From Amaricoccus sp. (GTDB taxonomy: Bacteria; Pseudomonadota; Alphaproteobacteria; Rhodobacterales; Rhodobacteraceae), in contig NZ_JAGOMQ010000006.1 of the NCBI RefSeq assembly GCF_017993425.1, forward strand, positions 1 through 64,000: a DNA stretch of 64,000 bases, given 5' to 3'. Under the pieces are notes generated by a model. The model saw only the letters and a list, made by a program, of their open reading frames with translations. It did not search any database and was not told where the DNA came from. A program made the translations under genes and the position numbers. Of the stretch, positions 7,765 to 16,163 are shown one piece after another; within the stretch, counting starts at the first letter, position 1; each line of letters begins with the position of its first letter.

Positions 7765-8465
7765 TGCCCGGCCCTCCAGGCGGCGTAGCGGGCCTTCGTC
7801 GCGTCGTTCATCGGGTAGAGGCCCGGCAGCGGCGCGCCGCGCTCGACCTCGGTCATGATCCACGCCTCCATCGCCTCCTGCTCCGGGGCCTCGGCGAGCA
7901 CGGCGTCGAGCAGGGCGGCGGGGATCAGCACCGCGCCGTCGTCGTCGGCGACGACCACGTCGTCGGGGAAGACCGCGACGCCGCCGCAGCCGACGGGCTC
8001 CTGCCAGCCGACGAAGGTGAGCCCGGCGACCGAGGGGGGCGCGGCGACGCCGTCGCACCAGACCGGCAGCCCGGTCCCGAGCACGCCGGCCGCGTCGCGC
8101 ATCGCCCCGTCGGTGACGAGCGCGGCGACGTTGCGCCGGACCATGCGGGCGCAGAGGATGTCGCCGAAGATGCCGGCGTCGGTCACGCCCATGGCGTCGG
8201 CGACGACGATCACGCCCTCGGGCATCGCCTCGATGGCGGCGCGGGTGGAGATCGGCGAGGCCCAGCTCGCCGGCGTGGCGAGGTCCTCGCGGGCGGGAAC
8301 GAAGCGCAGGGTGAAGGCCGCGCCGACCAGCCGCTCCTGGCCGGGCCGGAGCGGCCTCGGCCCGCGCATCCAGACGTTGCGCAGGCCCTTCTTGAGCAGG
8401 ACGGTGGTCAGGGTCGCGGTCGAGACGCCCCGGAGGGTTTCGGCGGTCTTGGGATCGAGCGGCAT
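7761..8465 (-). CDS. RraA-family protein, probable 2-keto-acid aldolase/decarboxylase
   Basis: A 234-residue protein of the RraA/HMG-aldolase family. It shows FGDILCARMVRRNVAALV and DGAMRDAAGV, which carry the Arg-Asp pair used for metal and pyruvate enolate binding in 4-hydroxy-4-methyl-2-oxoglutarate aldolases, and a central GxxVWCDG strand. RraA of E. coli instead inhibits RNase E, but proteins of this length beside metabolic genes are usually lyases. ATG at 8463-8465 starts at the conserved N-terminus MPLDPKTAETLRGVST. It is first in a two-gene operon with the DapA-like aldolase, overlapping by 4 bases. Confidence 0.8.
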   Translation of the reverse strand: MPLDPKTAETLRGVSTATLTTVLLKKGLRNVWMRGPRPLRPGQERLVGAAFTLRFVPAREDLATPASWASPISTRAAIEAMPEGVIVVADAMGVTDAGIFGDILCARMVRRNVAALVTDGAMRDAAGVLGTGLPVWCDGVAAPPSVAGLTFVGWQEPVGCGGVAVFPDDVVVADDDGAVLIPAALLDAVLAEAPEQEAMEAWIMTEVERGAPLPGLYPMNDATKARYAAWRAGQ

Positions 8466-9054
8466 GGTGTCTCTCGGGTGTGGGCGACCGGCCCGCCGTC
8501 GAGGCGGAGGACCGATCCGGTGACGCAGGATGCGCGCGTTCCGGCGGGAAACGCCACAGTCGGCTTGCTCCGCCGATCGGCTCCCGGGAGCGCGGGGCGC
8601 CCCTGTCGCGCCGATGCGCCAGCATCCGCAGCCCTGCCAACCCGTCATACGCTATCCTGATGGCCACAGGACGGGCGTATCAGGCCCCCCTATTCCCCGC
8701 CGATGCACAATCGGCGGCGCCGGCCTGCCCGTCACGCCGGCGCGTGCCTCCGGCACGACGGCAGGCGCGCCGATGCTCCCTTGAGACGCAGGTGGGCCAA
8801 GCCGCAACCCGCCGACGCGGAAGGACGGGCGGGGCGACCGTCCGAGGCGATCGCCCGGCGACTGTATCACATCGGGAGGGTCTTCAGCAGGGGGGCGCGT
8901 GTCCTCGGCACGACGTGGTCGGCGGGTCCGGGTGCAACCGCCAAGCAGGGCGAGGGACGAGGCGGTCCATCGGAGCCGGCGACGCCCAGCCGCCTCGGGG
9001 ATGGCCCGGGCCTGGCGACGGTCAAGCCATCCCCGACGCCGGCCGGCCGCGGCC
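8466..9054. other. 589-bp intergenic region, no gene seen
   Basis: No reading frame here has a convincing start, composition or family resemblance. It contains the hairpin CCGCCGAT/ATCGGCGG (about 8697-8717) and a 10-bp dyad CGGGGATGGC/GCCATCCCCG (8996-9035). The second lies just past the radC stop on the minus strand and may end that transcript, though no T-run follows. The promoter of the RraA-DapA operon should lie near 8470-8600 but no clear sigma70 boxes were found. Confidence 0.5.
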
Positions 9055-9891
9055 CTACAGCAGGCCGAGGCTGCGGAAGGAGGCGTCGGTCTCCCTGCCG
9101 ATCACCACGTGGTCGTGGATCGTCACGCCGATGGCGGCGCAGGCGGCCTCGACGGCCTCGGTCATGTCGATGTCGGCCTGGCTCGGGGTCGGATCGCCGG
9201 AGGGGTGGTTGTGGACGAGGATGATCGCGCTGGCGTTGAGCTCCAGCGCGCGCTTGGCCACCTCGCGCGGATAGACCGGCACGTGGTCGACCGTGCCCTT
9301 GGCCTGCTCCTCGTCGGCGACCAGCACGTTCTTGCGGTCGAGGAACAGGATGCGGAAGGACTCGGTGTCGCGGTAGGCCATCACCGTCTTGCAGTAGCGC
9401 AGGAGCGCGTCCCAGGACGAGATCACCTCGCGCTGCATCACCTTCGCCCGCGCCATGCGGTGGGCGATCGCCTCGACGACGCGGAGCTGGACGTGGACCT
9501 GCGGCGTCACCCCGGGCACCGCCATCAGCCGTGGCTCGGGCGCGGCGATCACCCCGTTGAGGTCGCCGAAGGCGGCGAGCAGCGCCTTGGCGAGCGGCTT
9601 CACGTCGATGCGCGGGATGGCGTTGAAGAGCACGAGCTCAAGGAGCTCGTATTCCGGCATCGCGGCGTGGCCGCCGGTGAGGAAGCGCTGGCGCAGGCGC
9701 TCGCGGTGGCCCCAGTAGTGCGGCCGCCGGTCGGGCTCGGGCCGGCCGTCGGGGCGCGGCTCCGGCGTGGTCGCGGCGGGAAGGAAGCGCGCGAGCGGCG
9801 GCGGCAGGCGGCGCTCCAGCTCGTCGAGGCCGCGGAGCGCCTCCTCCGAGAACCCTTGCGCGAAACCGTGCCCCTTCGGCCCGTCGCCCAT
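9055..9891 (-). CDS. radC: RadC family JAMM-domain protein
   Basis: A 278-residue protein with the UPF0758 arrangement. A helix-hairpin region ([28 protein letters not shown]) is followed by the MPN+/JAMM domain with [14 protein letters not shown], the metal-binding HxH...D motif. An 80-residue N-terminal extension rich in Pro and Arg is poorly conserved. RadC was named for a radiation phenotype later doubted; its biochemical role is not settled, though it is linked to recombination and competence. ATG at 9889-9891 was chosen as the first start of the conserved register. It stands alone between an empty gap and tRNA-Leu. Confidence 0.9.
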   Translation of the reverse strand: MGDGPKGHGFAQGFSEEALRGLDELERRLPPPLARFLPAATTPEPRPDGRPEPDRRPHYWGHRERLRQRFLTGGHAAMPEYELLELVLFNAIPRIDVKPLAKALLAAFGDLNGVIAAPEPRLMAVPGVTPQVHVQLRVVEAIAHRMARAKVMQREVISSWDALLRYCKTVMAYRDTESFRILFLDRKNVLVADEEQAKGTVDHVPVYPREVAKRALELNASAIILVHNHPSGDPTPSQADIDMTEAVEAACAAIGVTIHDHVVIGRETDASFRSLGLL

Positions 9892-10014
9892 GCCCGCCTC
9901 CTGCGAACGCCAGCGCAGAGGCTTCGCCGAAGCCGGTTAAGCGGAGGTTACCGGCGAGACCCGGGGCGCGCTCGCGCCGGATGCGAGGGTCGCGGGGCAA
10001 GCGATTGAGGTCGC

Positions 10015-10098
10015 TGGTGCGGGCGGTCGGACTCGAACCGACACTCCTTGCGGAAAGGGTGTTTGAGACCCTCGTGTCTACCATTCCACCACGCCCGC
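10015..10098 (-). tRNA. tRNA-Leu(CAA)
   Basis: The reverse complement folds with acceptor GCGGGCG/CGCCCGC, anticodon loop CTCAAAC (anticodon CAA), a class II variable arm, GGTTCGAGTCC T-arm and an encoded CCA. The variable arm and anticodon identify leucine, reading TTG codons. Confidence 0.95.
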
Positions 10099-10180
10099 GC
10101 GCGGCGGCGCCGAATCCCCGGCGCCGGGATGCATCAATACGGGCGGCGCGCCGGGTTTTCCAGATGCGCGCGGCGGAAAG

Positions 10181-10207
10181 GAAGAAGGCCGCCCTTGCGG
10201 GGCGGCC
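10181..10207 (-). terminator. Terminator of the rpsF-rpsR-rplI operon
   Basis: On the minus strand GGCCGCCC pairs with GGGCGGCC around a short loop and is followed by TTCTTC. It lies just after the rplI stop codon. Confidence 0.7.
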
Positions 10208-10235
10208 CTCGGGTCGTGCGCGGCGGTCGCCGGGA

Positions 10236-10823
10236 TCAGCGCCCGAAGGGCGCGGTCTCCTCGGAGGCGGCGCCGCCGATGTCGTCGAAGAGCTCCTGGA
10301 TGTCGAACTCGGCCGCGGCGTCGGCCTCGGCCTGGAGCTCCTGGATGGTCTTGCCGGAGGCCTGCATCTCGGCCTCCTCCTGGCTGCGGGCGACGTTGAT
10401 GGTGATCGTCGCCGTGACCTCCGGGTGGAGCGTGACGGTGAGGTCGTGGAGCCCGAGCTCCTTGATCGGCGCGTTGAGCTCGACCTGCCGGCGGTCGAGG
10501 CTGAAGCCGCCCGCGGTGGCGGCGTCGGCCGCGTCGCGGGTGGTCACCGAGCCGTAGAGCGCGCCGCCGTCGGAGGCGGAGCGGATCACCACGAAGGTCT
10601 GGCCGTCGAGCTTAGCGGCGACCTTCTCGGCCTCCGCCTTGAGCTCGAGGTTGCGCGCCTCGAGCTGGGCGCGGTCGGCCTCGAACCGCTTGAGGTTCGC
10701 CGGCGTGGCGCGCAGCGCCTTGCCCTGCGGCAGCAGGTAGTTGCGGGCGTAGCCCTGCTTCACCTTCACCACCTCGCCCATCTGGCCGAGCTTGGCGACG
10801 CGCTCGAGAAGAACGACTTCCAT
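10236..10823 (-). CDS. rplI: 50S ribosomal protein L9
   Basis: A 195-residue protein starting [16 protein letters not shown]. It has the conserved rRNA-binding [18 protein letters not shown], a long charged linker helix and a C-terminal domain. An acidic extension of about 45 residues past the usual 150 (ending ETAPFGR) is typical of Rhodobacterales L9. It binds 23S rRNA at the base of the L1 stalk. It is last in the rpsF-rpsR-rplI operon, 10 bp after rpsR. Confidence 0.97.
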   Translation of the reverse strand: MEVVLLERVAKLGQMGEVVKVKQGYARNYLLPQGKALRATPANLKRFEADRAQLEARNLELKAEAEKVAAKLDGQTFVVIRSASDGGALYGSVTTRDAADAATAGGFSLDRRQVELNAPIKELGLHDLTVTLHPEVTATITINVARSQEEAEMQASGKTIQELQAEADAAAEFDIQELFDDIGGAASEETAPFGR

Positions 10824-10833
10824 CGTCAGATCC

Positions 10834-11061
10834 TCACTTCACGGCGTAGGGGAGCAGCGCGACGAAGCGGGCGCGCTTGATCGCCCGGGCGAGCTCGCGC
10901 TGCTTCTTCGACGACACGGCGGTGATGCGGGAGGGGACGATCTTGCCGCGCTCGGAGATGTAGCGCTGCAGCAGCTTCACGTCCTTGTAGTCGATCTTCG
11001 GCGCGTTGTCGCCCGAGAACGGGCAGGACTTGCGGCGGCGGAAGAAGGGGCGGTTGGCCAT
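10834..11061 (-). CDS. rpsR: 30S ribosomal protein S18
   Basis: A 75-residue basic protein beginning [17 protein letters not shown], with [19 protein letters not shown] and the C-terminal [11 protein letters not shown]. Length and sequence are standard for S18, which binds S6 on the small-subunit platform. It lies between rpsF and rplI with gaps of 12 and 10 bp, so all three share one transcript. Confidence 0.98.
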   Translation of the reverse strand: MANRPFFRRRKSCPFSGDNAPKIDYKDVKLLQRYISERGKIVPSRITAVSSKKQRELARAIKRARFVALLPYAVK

Positions 11062-11073
11062 TTTCGCTCTCCC

Positions 11074-11460
11074 TTACGCGTCGTCACGGCGCGGGCGGCG
11101 GGGGCCGCGGTCACGGTCGCCGCGCTCGTCGCGCTGGTTCTTGGACTGGATGACCGCCGAGGGGCCCTCCTCGTGCTTGTCGACCTTCACGGTCAGGACC
11201 CGCATCACGTCCTCGTGGAGCCGCATCAGCCGCTCCATCTCGGCCACCGCCGGCGAGGGCGCGTCGGAGCGCAGGTAGGCGTAGTGCCCCTTGCGGTTCT
11301 TGTTGATCTTGTAGGCCATGGTCTTCAGGCCCCAGTACTCGGAGCCGACCACCTTGCCGCCGTTGTCGGCGAGGACCTGGCCGAAGTGCTCGATCAGCCC
11401 TTCCGCCTGCGCGTTGGAGAGGTCCTGACGCGCGATGAAGACATGCTCGTAGAGAGCCAT
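11074..11460 (-). CDS. rpsF: 30S ribosomal protein S6
   Basis: A 128-residue protein starting [15 protein letters not shown], with [16 protein letters not shown] in the core and a charged, arginine-rich tail. ATG at 11458-11460 gives the conserved N-terminus; a start six codons upstream is in frame but less likely. S6 pairs with S18 on 16S rRNA. It is first in its operon, about 100 bp from a good promoter. Confidence 0.97.
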   Translation of the reverse strand: MALYEHVFIARQDLSNAQAEGLIEHFGQVLADNGGKVVGSEYWGLKTMAYKINKNRKGHYAYLRSDAPSPAVAEMERLMRLHEDVMRVLTVKVDKHEEGPSAVIQSKNQRDERGDRDRGPRRPRRDDA

Positions 11461-11559
11461 GCGTATCGTCCGTTTCAATCGGCGCGCTTCATGACGGGAC
11501 CTGTTCCCTCCGGTCCCGGTACGAGAGGCGACGCGTGAGTGTCCGTGGAGGGATGGGCG

Positions 11560-11587
11560 CTTATACGGGCCCGGGCGCGGAAGGCAA
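11560..11587 (-). promoter_or_regulatory. Probable sigma70 promoter of rpsF operon
   Basis: On the minus strand TTGCCT (11582-11587) and TATAAG (11560-11565) are separated by 16 bases. The -10 box lies 100 bp upstream of the rpsF start, leaving room for the leader that S6-S18 may control. Confidence 0.5.
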
Positions 11588-11675
11588 GGGCGAAACCGCG
11601 CCCGCGGGCGCCGTCCACGCGGGGACGGATGTTAAAAGTCATTTGTTTGGATGAATTTCCCCGCCACGCAGGCCC

Positions 11676-12269
11676 TCAGCACTCCGCGAGGAGGGCCGCG
11701 TGGCGGGCGAGGAAGTCGGCCTTGACCGCCATCGGCGGCCGGAGAGGGAGGGCGACGGCGGCGAGCTCGGCGGGCTTCGGGGCGCCGAAGAGGCGGTCGG
11801 CCTCGGGACGGGCGAAGCCGGCGAGGCTCGTGGCCTCGAGCCAGGCCGAGATGCGGTCGGCGCGCTTGATCAGCGCCTTGACCGGGGCCGGCAGGGTGGC
11901 GGGCAGGCCGAAGCGGACGTGGACGGCGGCGGCGAGCCGGGCGTCCATCGCGGCGTAGTCGGGGCCGACCGCGCCCTTCACCGGCGAGATCATGTCGCCG
12001 ATGACGTATTCCGGCGCGTCGTGGAGCAGCGCCGCCAGCCGCCAGCGCGGCTCGGAGCGCGGGGCGAGGGCGGCGAAGAGGCGCTCGACGACGAGGGAAT
12101 GCTCGGCGACCGAGAACGGGTGGTCGCCCGCGGTCTGGCCGTTCCAGCGCGCCACGAAGGCGAGGCCGTGGGCGATGTCCTCGATCTCGATGTCGAGCGG
12201 CGAGGGGTCGAGCAGGTCGAGCCGCCGGCCCGAGAGCATCCGCTGCCAGGCCCGCGCCGCCTTCGCCAT
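11676..12269 (-). CDS. HD-domain phosphohydrolase (YfbR-like)
   Basis: A 197-residue protein with the HD motif spread over [33 protein letters not shown] and a later Asp in [12 protein letters not shown]. This arrangement matches the YfbR/HDDC2-like group, which removes phosphate from 5'-deoxynucleotides or acts on related nucleotides. Substrate is inferred. ATG at 12267-12269 has GGAGGAG upstream; a longer in-frame start reads into the promoter region of ahcY and is rejected. It is divergent from ahcY with about 106 bp between starts. Confidence 0.8.
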   Translation of the reverse strand: MAKAARAWQRMLSGRRLDLLDPSPLDIEIEDIAHGLAFVARWNGQTAGDHPFSVAEHSLVVERLFAALAPRSEPRWRLAALLHDAPEYVIGDMISPVKGAVGPDYAAMDARLAAAVHVRFGLPATLPAPVKALIKRADRISAWLEATSLAGFARPEADRLFGAPKPAELAAVALPLRPPMAVKADFLARHAALLAEC

Positions 12270-12375
12270 GCCGCTCCTCCCGCCTCGCGCGCCCTGTCTT
12301 GTCCCGCGGCCGCGCGGTTGTCGAGGGGGCCCCGCGGTGCTAAGCCCCGCCCCCACCGCCATTCGGGGAACGAGC

Positions 12376-13800
12376 ATGATGACCAGGGCCGGGACCATCG
12401 ACCGCGACTATGTGGTGAGGGACATCGCGCTGGCCGATTTCGGCCGCCGCGAGATCGAGATCGCCGAGACGGAGATGCCGGGCCTGATGGCGCTGCGCGC
12501 CGAGTTCGGCGCGACGAAGCCCCTCAAGGGCGCGCGGATCGCCGGGTCGCTGCACATGACGATCCAGACCGCGGTGCTGATCGAGACGCTGGTCGCGCTC
12601 GGGGCCGAGGTGCGCTGGGCCTCGTGCAACATCTTCTCCACCCAGGACCACGCCGCGGCCGCGATCGCGGCGGCCGGCGTGCCGGTCTTCGCGGTGAAGG
12701 GCGAGACGCTGGAGGAGTACTGGACCTACACCGACCGGATCTTCGGGTTCGGCGGCGAAGGTGCGGGCGGGGCCAACATGATCCTCGACGACGGCGGCGA
12801 CGCCACGATGTACATCCTGACCGGCGCGCGGGTCGAGGAAGGCGAGACCGGGCTGATCGAGAACCCCGACAGCGAGGAGGCGGAATACTTCTTCGCCCAG
12901 ATCCGCAAGCGGCTGAAGGAGAGCCCGGGCTGGTTCGTGCGGCAGCGCCACGCCATCCGGGGCGTCTCGGAGGAGACCACGACCGGCGTCCACCGGCTCT
13001 ACCAGCTGATGGAGAAGGGCCGCCTGCCCTTCCCGGCGATCAACGTCAACGACAGCGTCACCAAGTCGAAGTTCGACAACAAGTACGGCTGCAAGGAGTC
13101 GCTCGTCGACGGCATCCGCCGCGGCACCGACACGATGATGGCGGGCAAGGTCGCGGTGGTGCTCGGCTACGGCGACGTCGGCAAGGGCTCGGCGGCGTCG
13201 CTCCGGGGCGCCGGGGCGCGGGTCTGCGTGACCGAGGTCGACCCGATCTGCGCCTTGCAGGCGGCGATGGACGGCTACGAGGTGGTGACGCTCGCCGACG
13301 TGGCGCCGCGGGCGGACATCTTCATCACCGCGACCGGCAACCGGGACGTCATCACCCTCGACGACATGCGGGCGATGAAGGACATGGCGATCGTCGGCAA
13401 CATCGGCCACTTCGACAACGAGATCCAGGTGGCGGCGCTGCGCAACCTGAAATGGACGAACGTCAAGGACCAGGTGGACATGGTCCATTTCCCGGACGGG
13501 AAGCGGATCATCCTGCTCTCGCAGGGGCGGCTCCTCAACCTCGGCAACGCCACGGGGCATCCGTCCTTCGTGATGTCGGCGTCGTTCACCAACCAGACGC
13601 TGGCGCAGATCGAGCTGTGGACCCGGGGGGAGCAGTACGCGAACCAGGTCTACACGCTGCCGAAGCACCTCGACGAGAAGGTGGCGCGGCTGCATCTCGA
13701 GCGGATCGGGGTGCGGCTGACGGAGCTCCGGCCGGAGCAGGCCGAGTATATCGGCGTGTCGCAGCAGGGGCCGTTCAAGCCGGACCACTACCGGTACTGA
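12376..13800 (+). CDS. ahcY: Adenosylhomocysteinase (SAH hydrolase)
   Basis: A 474-residue NAD-dependent enzyme that splits S-adenosylhomocysteine into adenosine and homocysteine, clearing the product of SAM methylations. Hallmarks are [29 protein letters not shown], the bacterial insert region, [15 protein letters not shown], the NAD loop [13 protein letters not shown], and C-terminal FKPDHYRY, which reaches the partner subunit's cofactor site. Two adjacent ATGs exist at 12376 and 12379; the first is used. A GGGGAACG stretch serves as ribosome binding site. No SAH riboswitch could be recognised in the short 5' gap. Confidence 0.97.
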   Translation: MMTRAGTIDRDYVVRDIALADFGRREIEIAETEMPGLMALRAEFGATKPLKGARIAGSLHMTIQTAVLIETLVALGAEVRWASCNIFSTQDHAAAAIAAAGVPVFAVKGETLEEYWTYTDRIFGFGGEGAGGANMILDDGGDATMYILTGARVEEGETGLIENPDSEEAEYFFAQIRKRLKESPGWFVRQRHAIRGVSEETTTGVHRLYQLMEKGRLPFPAINVNDSVTKSKFDNKYGCKESLVDGIRRGTDTMMAGKVAVVLGYGDVGKGSAASLRGAGARVCVTEVDPICALQAAMDGYEVVTLADVAPRADIFITATGNRDVITLDDMRAMKDMAIVGNIGHFDNEIQVAALRNLKWTNVKDQVDMVHFPDGKRIILLSQGRLLNLGNATGHPSFVMSASFTNQTLAQIELWTRGEQYANQVYTLPKHLDEKVARLHLERIGVRLTELRPEQAEYIGVSQQGPFKPDHYRY

Positions 13801-13810
13801 GGCGGGCCTC

Positions 13811-13835
13811 GCGCCCGGCCTCGCGGGCCGGGCGC
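13811..13835 (+). terminator. GC-rich hairpin after ahcY
   Basis: GCGCCCGGCC and GGCCGGGCGC form a perfect 10-bp stem with a 5-nt loop, 10 bp past the ahcY stop. Only a weak T content follows (GGTGTTC), so termination may be partial. The ACGCGT palindrome repeat begins inside its right arm. Confidence 0.5.
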
Positions 13836-13855
13836 GGTGTTCACGCGTGAAAATT
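13833..13855. repeat. 23-bp palindrome repeat, second copy
   Basis: Identical over 23 bases to 6285-6307, with TTCACGCGTGAA at 13840-13851. An AT-rich stretch follows, then the MITE-like element. The two copies mark the left side of two related repeat regions. Confidence 0.8.
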
Positions 13856-13906
13856 GGCTAAGCCATTGATTTCACGTAATCGTAAACGGAACCTTGCGGG
13901 TCGCGG

Positions 13907-14237
13907 CACACTGCACGACACCTGTCTGCCCTGCTGGATCCACGGGGCGCGCGCGAGCGCCGAGCGACCGAAGCGGGCTTGCCCGCGAGGCCCGGCGCGA
14001 CAGGCGAAAGCCCGGCTTTCGCCGCGCCGACGGCTGGAGCGCGTTAGCGCGGAAGCCGTGAGGGGTGAAGATTTCTCCGTCGCGCGCCATCCGTCCGTGA
14101 TCGCCCCGGCGAGCGCGGCAACGCGCTCGCCCCCCGCAGGGGCGATCGCGGACGGATTTGCCGCGGGTCAAATCCGTCTGGCTTCACCGTCGCGACCTAC
14201 CTTCGGACGGGTTTGCTCTCCACTGTCGTGCAGTGTG
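13907..14237 (+). mobile_element. MITE-like element, copy 1 (331 bp)
   Basis: Bounded by CACACTGCACGACA and its exact reverse complement TGTCGTGCAGTGTG. Flanks are GGGTCGCGG and GGGTCGCAG, a 9-bp target duplication with one mismatch. No coding frame. The inside is nearly all paired: GGCGAAAGC/GCTTTCGCC (14003-14023), GCGC-GTTA-GCGC (14039-14050), and a 69-nt cruciform (14089-14157) made of stems of 9, 9 and 10 bp. It appears to have inserted into a larger repeat region that is also present at 6.3-6.7 kb. Same orientation as copy 3, opposite to copy 2. Confidence 0.85.
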
Positions 14238-14246
14238 GGGTCGCAG

Positions 14247-14463
14247 GGCCGCGCACCCTCATGGCCAGTCGTCGGCGATGCTGTCGGGCGAGCCTGGGTA
14301 GATGCGCACGGGCGAATTCTCGGTAATGTTTGTTCGTTCGCAAATATAATTCGAAATATATTTACAAATATTTTGAATATATCGGTAAAAATTTTTACAA
14401 AATCATCAGCGCCGCATTTCGCGGCGCCGGTCGACTTACTTGAAGCTTGCGCCCTCCCTGCCC
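14247..14463. repeat. 217-bp intergenic module, copy B
   Basis: Second copy of the module at 6454-6670, equal in length. The AT-rich core has an imperfect inverted repeat (ATTCGAAATAT ... ATATTTTGAAT), and the GCGCCGC-ATTTC-GCGGCGC hairpin is unchanged. It starts nine bases right of MITE copy 1. Confidence 0.75.
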
Positions 14464-15334
14464 GGCGTGGGGTCGCTCAAGCAACCCACGGGGCGCTTCT
14501 CCGCCTGGTCGTCCCGTTCCCCGACCGGGCGCCCGCCCGGCGCCGGAGGCCGCGCAGCGGCCATTTGCGTAAGTGATTTGTTTACCTAGACTTCTCGGCG
14601 TTCTTGGTTTGACCCGGGGCCCCGGTTGTGGCAGTGTCTCTCCATCGGCGGACGTGGCCAGAAGCGCCCGACATCCCCGCCGGGTTCCTCGCATCAGCGC
14701 AGATTTCGGACTTCGGGCATGTGGACCCGAGGGGACGTGCGGCAGGCGAGGCTTTCAGGGCGCGACGTCGGACGGGGCCCCCCAGCGTGGGGTCGGGGCG
14801 GCTCTCGGCGCAGCATCCTGGGGTCTCACGGGGACTTGCTCCAGCCGCCGCACGCGGTGGGTCGGGAGAGCCCTCTGAGGGGAGGGCTCTCCCGCATTCT
14901 CTTGTGGGCGCACGCCGGCCCTTTCGGCGTGGGCGCGCCGTCGCGGTGTTGTCGCCAACGCGGCCCATGCGGGTCTGGCCGCGGCCATCCAGCATTTTGC
15001 ATGGACGGGTGCGCGCAGAGATGGGCGCGGATCTGGCCAAGCAGAGTCGGTTGAGATCGCGGCCGCTCGCAGGCTTCCGGCGCAAAAGGATGGCGTGGTG
15101 GGTAAAAAATTGCGCCTTCACTGTCGCTTGAAGTAATATTTCACAAATATTTATGATTAAAATGGTGAAAATAAGATGCAACTGTGCGGCGCGAGATTTC
15201 GTCCCCCTCAACCAAAGCGTTGAAAGGTGCAGCTTCCTTTAGTCGCTGCGGGCGTACCGAGGGGTGGCAAGGGGCGCCGGATTTCGACCAGTAAAAGGCT
15301 CGATGTCGCTCAAGACAATGGTCATGGCGTCGCG
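14464..15334. other. Long gap with repeats, no gene seen
   Basis: Frames on both strands here are Pro/Arg/Ala-rich and lack family resemblance or ribosome binding sites. Near 14870-14902 a GAGAGCCCTC ... GAGGGCTCTC dyad is visible. At 15142-15173 an AT-rich patch (CAAATATTTATGATTAAAA, then GGTGAAAAT) resembles the cores of the two 217-bp modules at 6571-6600 and 14365-14392, so it may be a third, decayed relative. Base composition shifts from GC-rich to more AT-rich near 15.1 kb, where the unknown gene cluster begins. Confidence 0.5.
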
Positions 15335-15394
15335 ATGATCGATCTCAACAAGGTCGGCTCACTTCAAACCGAAGTTTGGCAGACAGCCCCACGG

Positions 15395-15424
15395 TTGAGC
15401 GGTGTAGCCGGTCTGCCCTATCAT
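15395..15424 (+). promoter_or_regulatory. Possible promoter of the small gene cluster
   Basis: TTGAGC (15395-15400) and TATCAT (15419-15424) are 18 bases apart, 60 bp upstream of the start of the next gene. Confidence 0.35.
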
Positions 15425-15483
15425 CGGTCGAACTGGGGGCAGGAGGCCACGATTTATAGGGCAATCCCTCGTAAGGAGCTTAT

Positions 15484-15834
15484 ATGGCGGAAATGACCGA
15501 GATTATGCCAATTTTTGAGCGCTACCAGGAAGAGCTAGGCCGCTTTCTCTTGCAGATACAAACTGTCCGCGTGCTGGATCACAGCGCGTCCGAAAGGCTT
15601 GAATTTGACAGTCACGAGCTGGCCCGGCTGCTCAAAAATCAACCATCGGTTCCCAAATCGGTGCTGCGCGAGATGCGGACGGCGATGAAAATCCTTCGAG
15701 CCGAAGCTCCGTATCTGCCGAACGAGGAGGACGCGATGCACGATATGGCTGATAGGTTAGAGATGACCTTCGACCTCATTCTGCTGGGTGAAGATCATGG
15801 AGATCGAACCCCCGGCGTCCCTCGAATCCTTTGA
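15484..15834 (+). CDS. Hypothetical protein, 116 aa
   Basis: Not recognised. ATG is preceded by AAGGAG at good spacing. The protein is mostly helical by composition and acidic, with an alternating hydrophobic pattern (IMPIFERYQEELGRFLLQI ... LREMRTAMKILRAEAPYL) and no signal peptide or membrane segment. Codon use is less GC-biased than that of flanking housekeeping genes, suggesting acquisition. The last 13 codons overlap another small frame starting at 15797. It could belong to a mobile-element cargo or a defence/toxin-type pair, but nothing in the sequence proves a function. Confidence 0.65.
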   Translation: MAEMTEIMPIFERYQEELGRFLLQIQTVRVLDHSASERLEFDSHELARLLKNQPSVPKSVLREMRTAMKILRAEAPYLPNEEDAMHDMADRLEMTFDLILLGEDHGDRTPGVPRIL

Positions 15835-16016
15835 GCTCACCGCAATTGAACAGATACCCTCCATGAATATCCCTCTGACGGTAAAAGCCATAGGGCTTCT
15901 CCATGGCCGACGATGCCGTGCATATGATCGCGATGCTCGGGCGTGGTAGCGACTTCCGCCAGTTCGTGACGAACGACGTGGAAGGCGAGCTATATGCTCA
16001 ACCTCCGGAGGCCTAG
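15797..16016 (+). pseudogene. Two overlapping small frames, possibly one shifted gene
   Basis: ATG at 15797 opens a 50-codon frame (to TAG 15947-15949) beginning MEIEPPASLESFELTAIEQI. ATG at 15903 in the next frame opens 37 codons (to TAG 16014-16016) with MADDAVHMIAMLGRGSDF. Joining the two by a +1 shift near 15895-15905 would give one protein of about 70 residues, so this may be a frameshifted gene or two tiny genes. Both overlap or follow the 116-aa protein on the same strand. No family is recognised. Confidence 0.3.
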
Positions 16017-16097
16017 GTCCATTACCTGCAAGGAAGCACCGAGACTGGAAACGTCTGCGGTGCAAAATGGCCGCAGCAATAGCGTCGTGGTGACGGG

Positions 16098-16122
16098 AGC
16101 GAGCGCTACCTTCGCGCTCGCT
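16098..16122 (+). terminator. Hairpin after the small gene cluster
   Basis: AGCGAGCG and CGCTCGCT pair perfectly over 8 bp with a 9-nt loop, followed by TTGCG. It sits between the small genes and the convergent dehydrogenase gene, so it could serve both directions. The T-run is weak. Confidence 0.35.
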
Positions 16123-16163
16123 TTGCGTATCAAAATGGCCGGCAGCGCCGGCGTCCCCTCGCC

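Noticed and set aside
8697-8717. Terminator in the radC/RraA gap
   Set aside because: The CCGCCGAT/ATCGGCGG hairpin has no T-run on either strand and lies far from both gene ends.
12270-12375. Possible SAH or SAM riboswitch upstream of ahcY
   Set aside because: The gap is only about 106 bp, shared with a divergent gene, and shows no pseudoknot pattern or conserved riboswitch core.
14582-15211. Overlapping frames of 140-209 codons on both strands
   Set aside because: Low-complexity composition, no ribosome binding sites, no family resemblance; GC-rich DNA gives such frames by chance.
15227-15496. Small frame ahead of the 116-aa protein
   Set aside because: It runs through the promoter-like boxes and the ribosome binding site of the next gene and lacks a start signal of its own.
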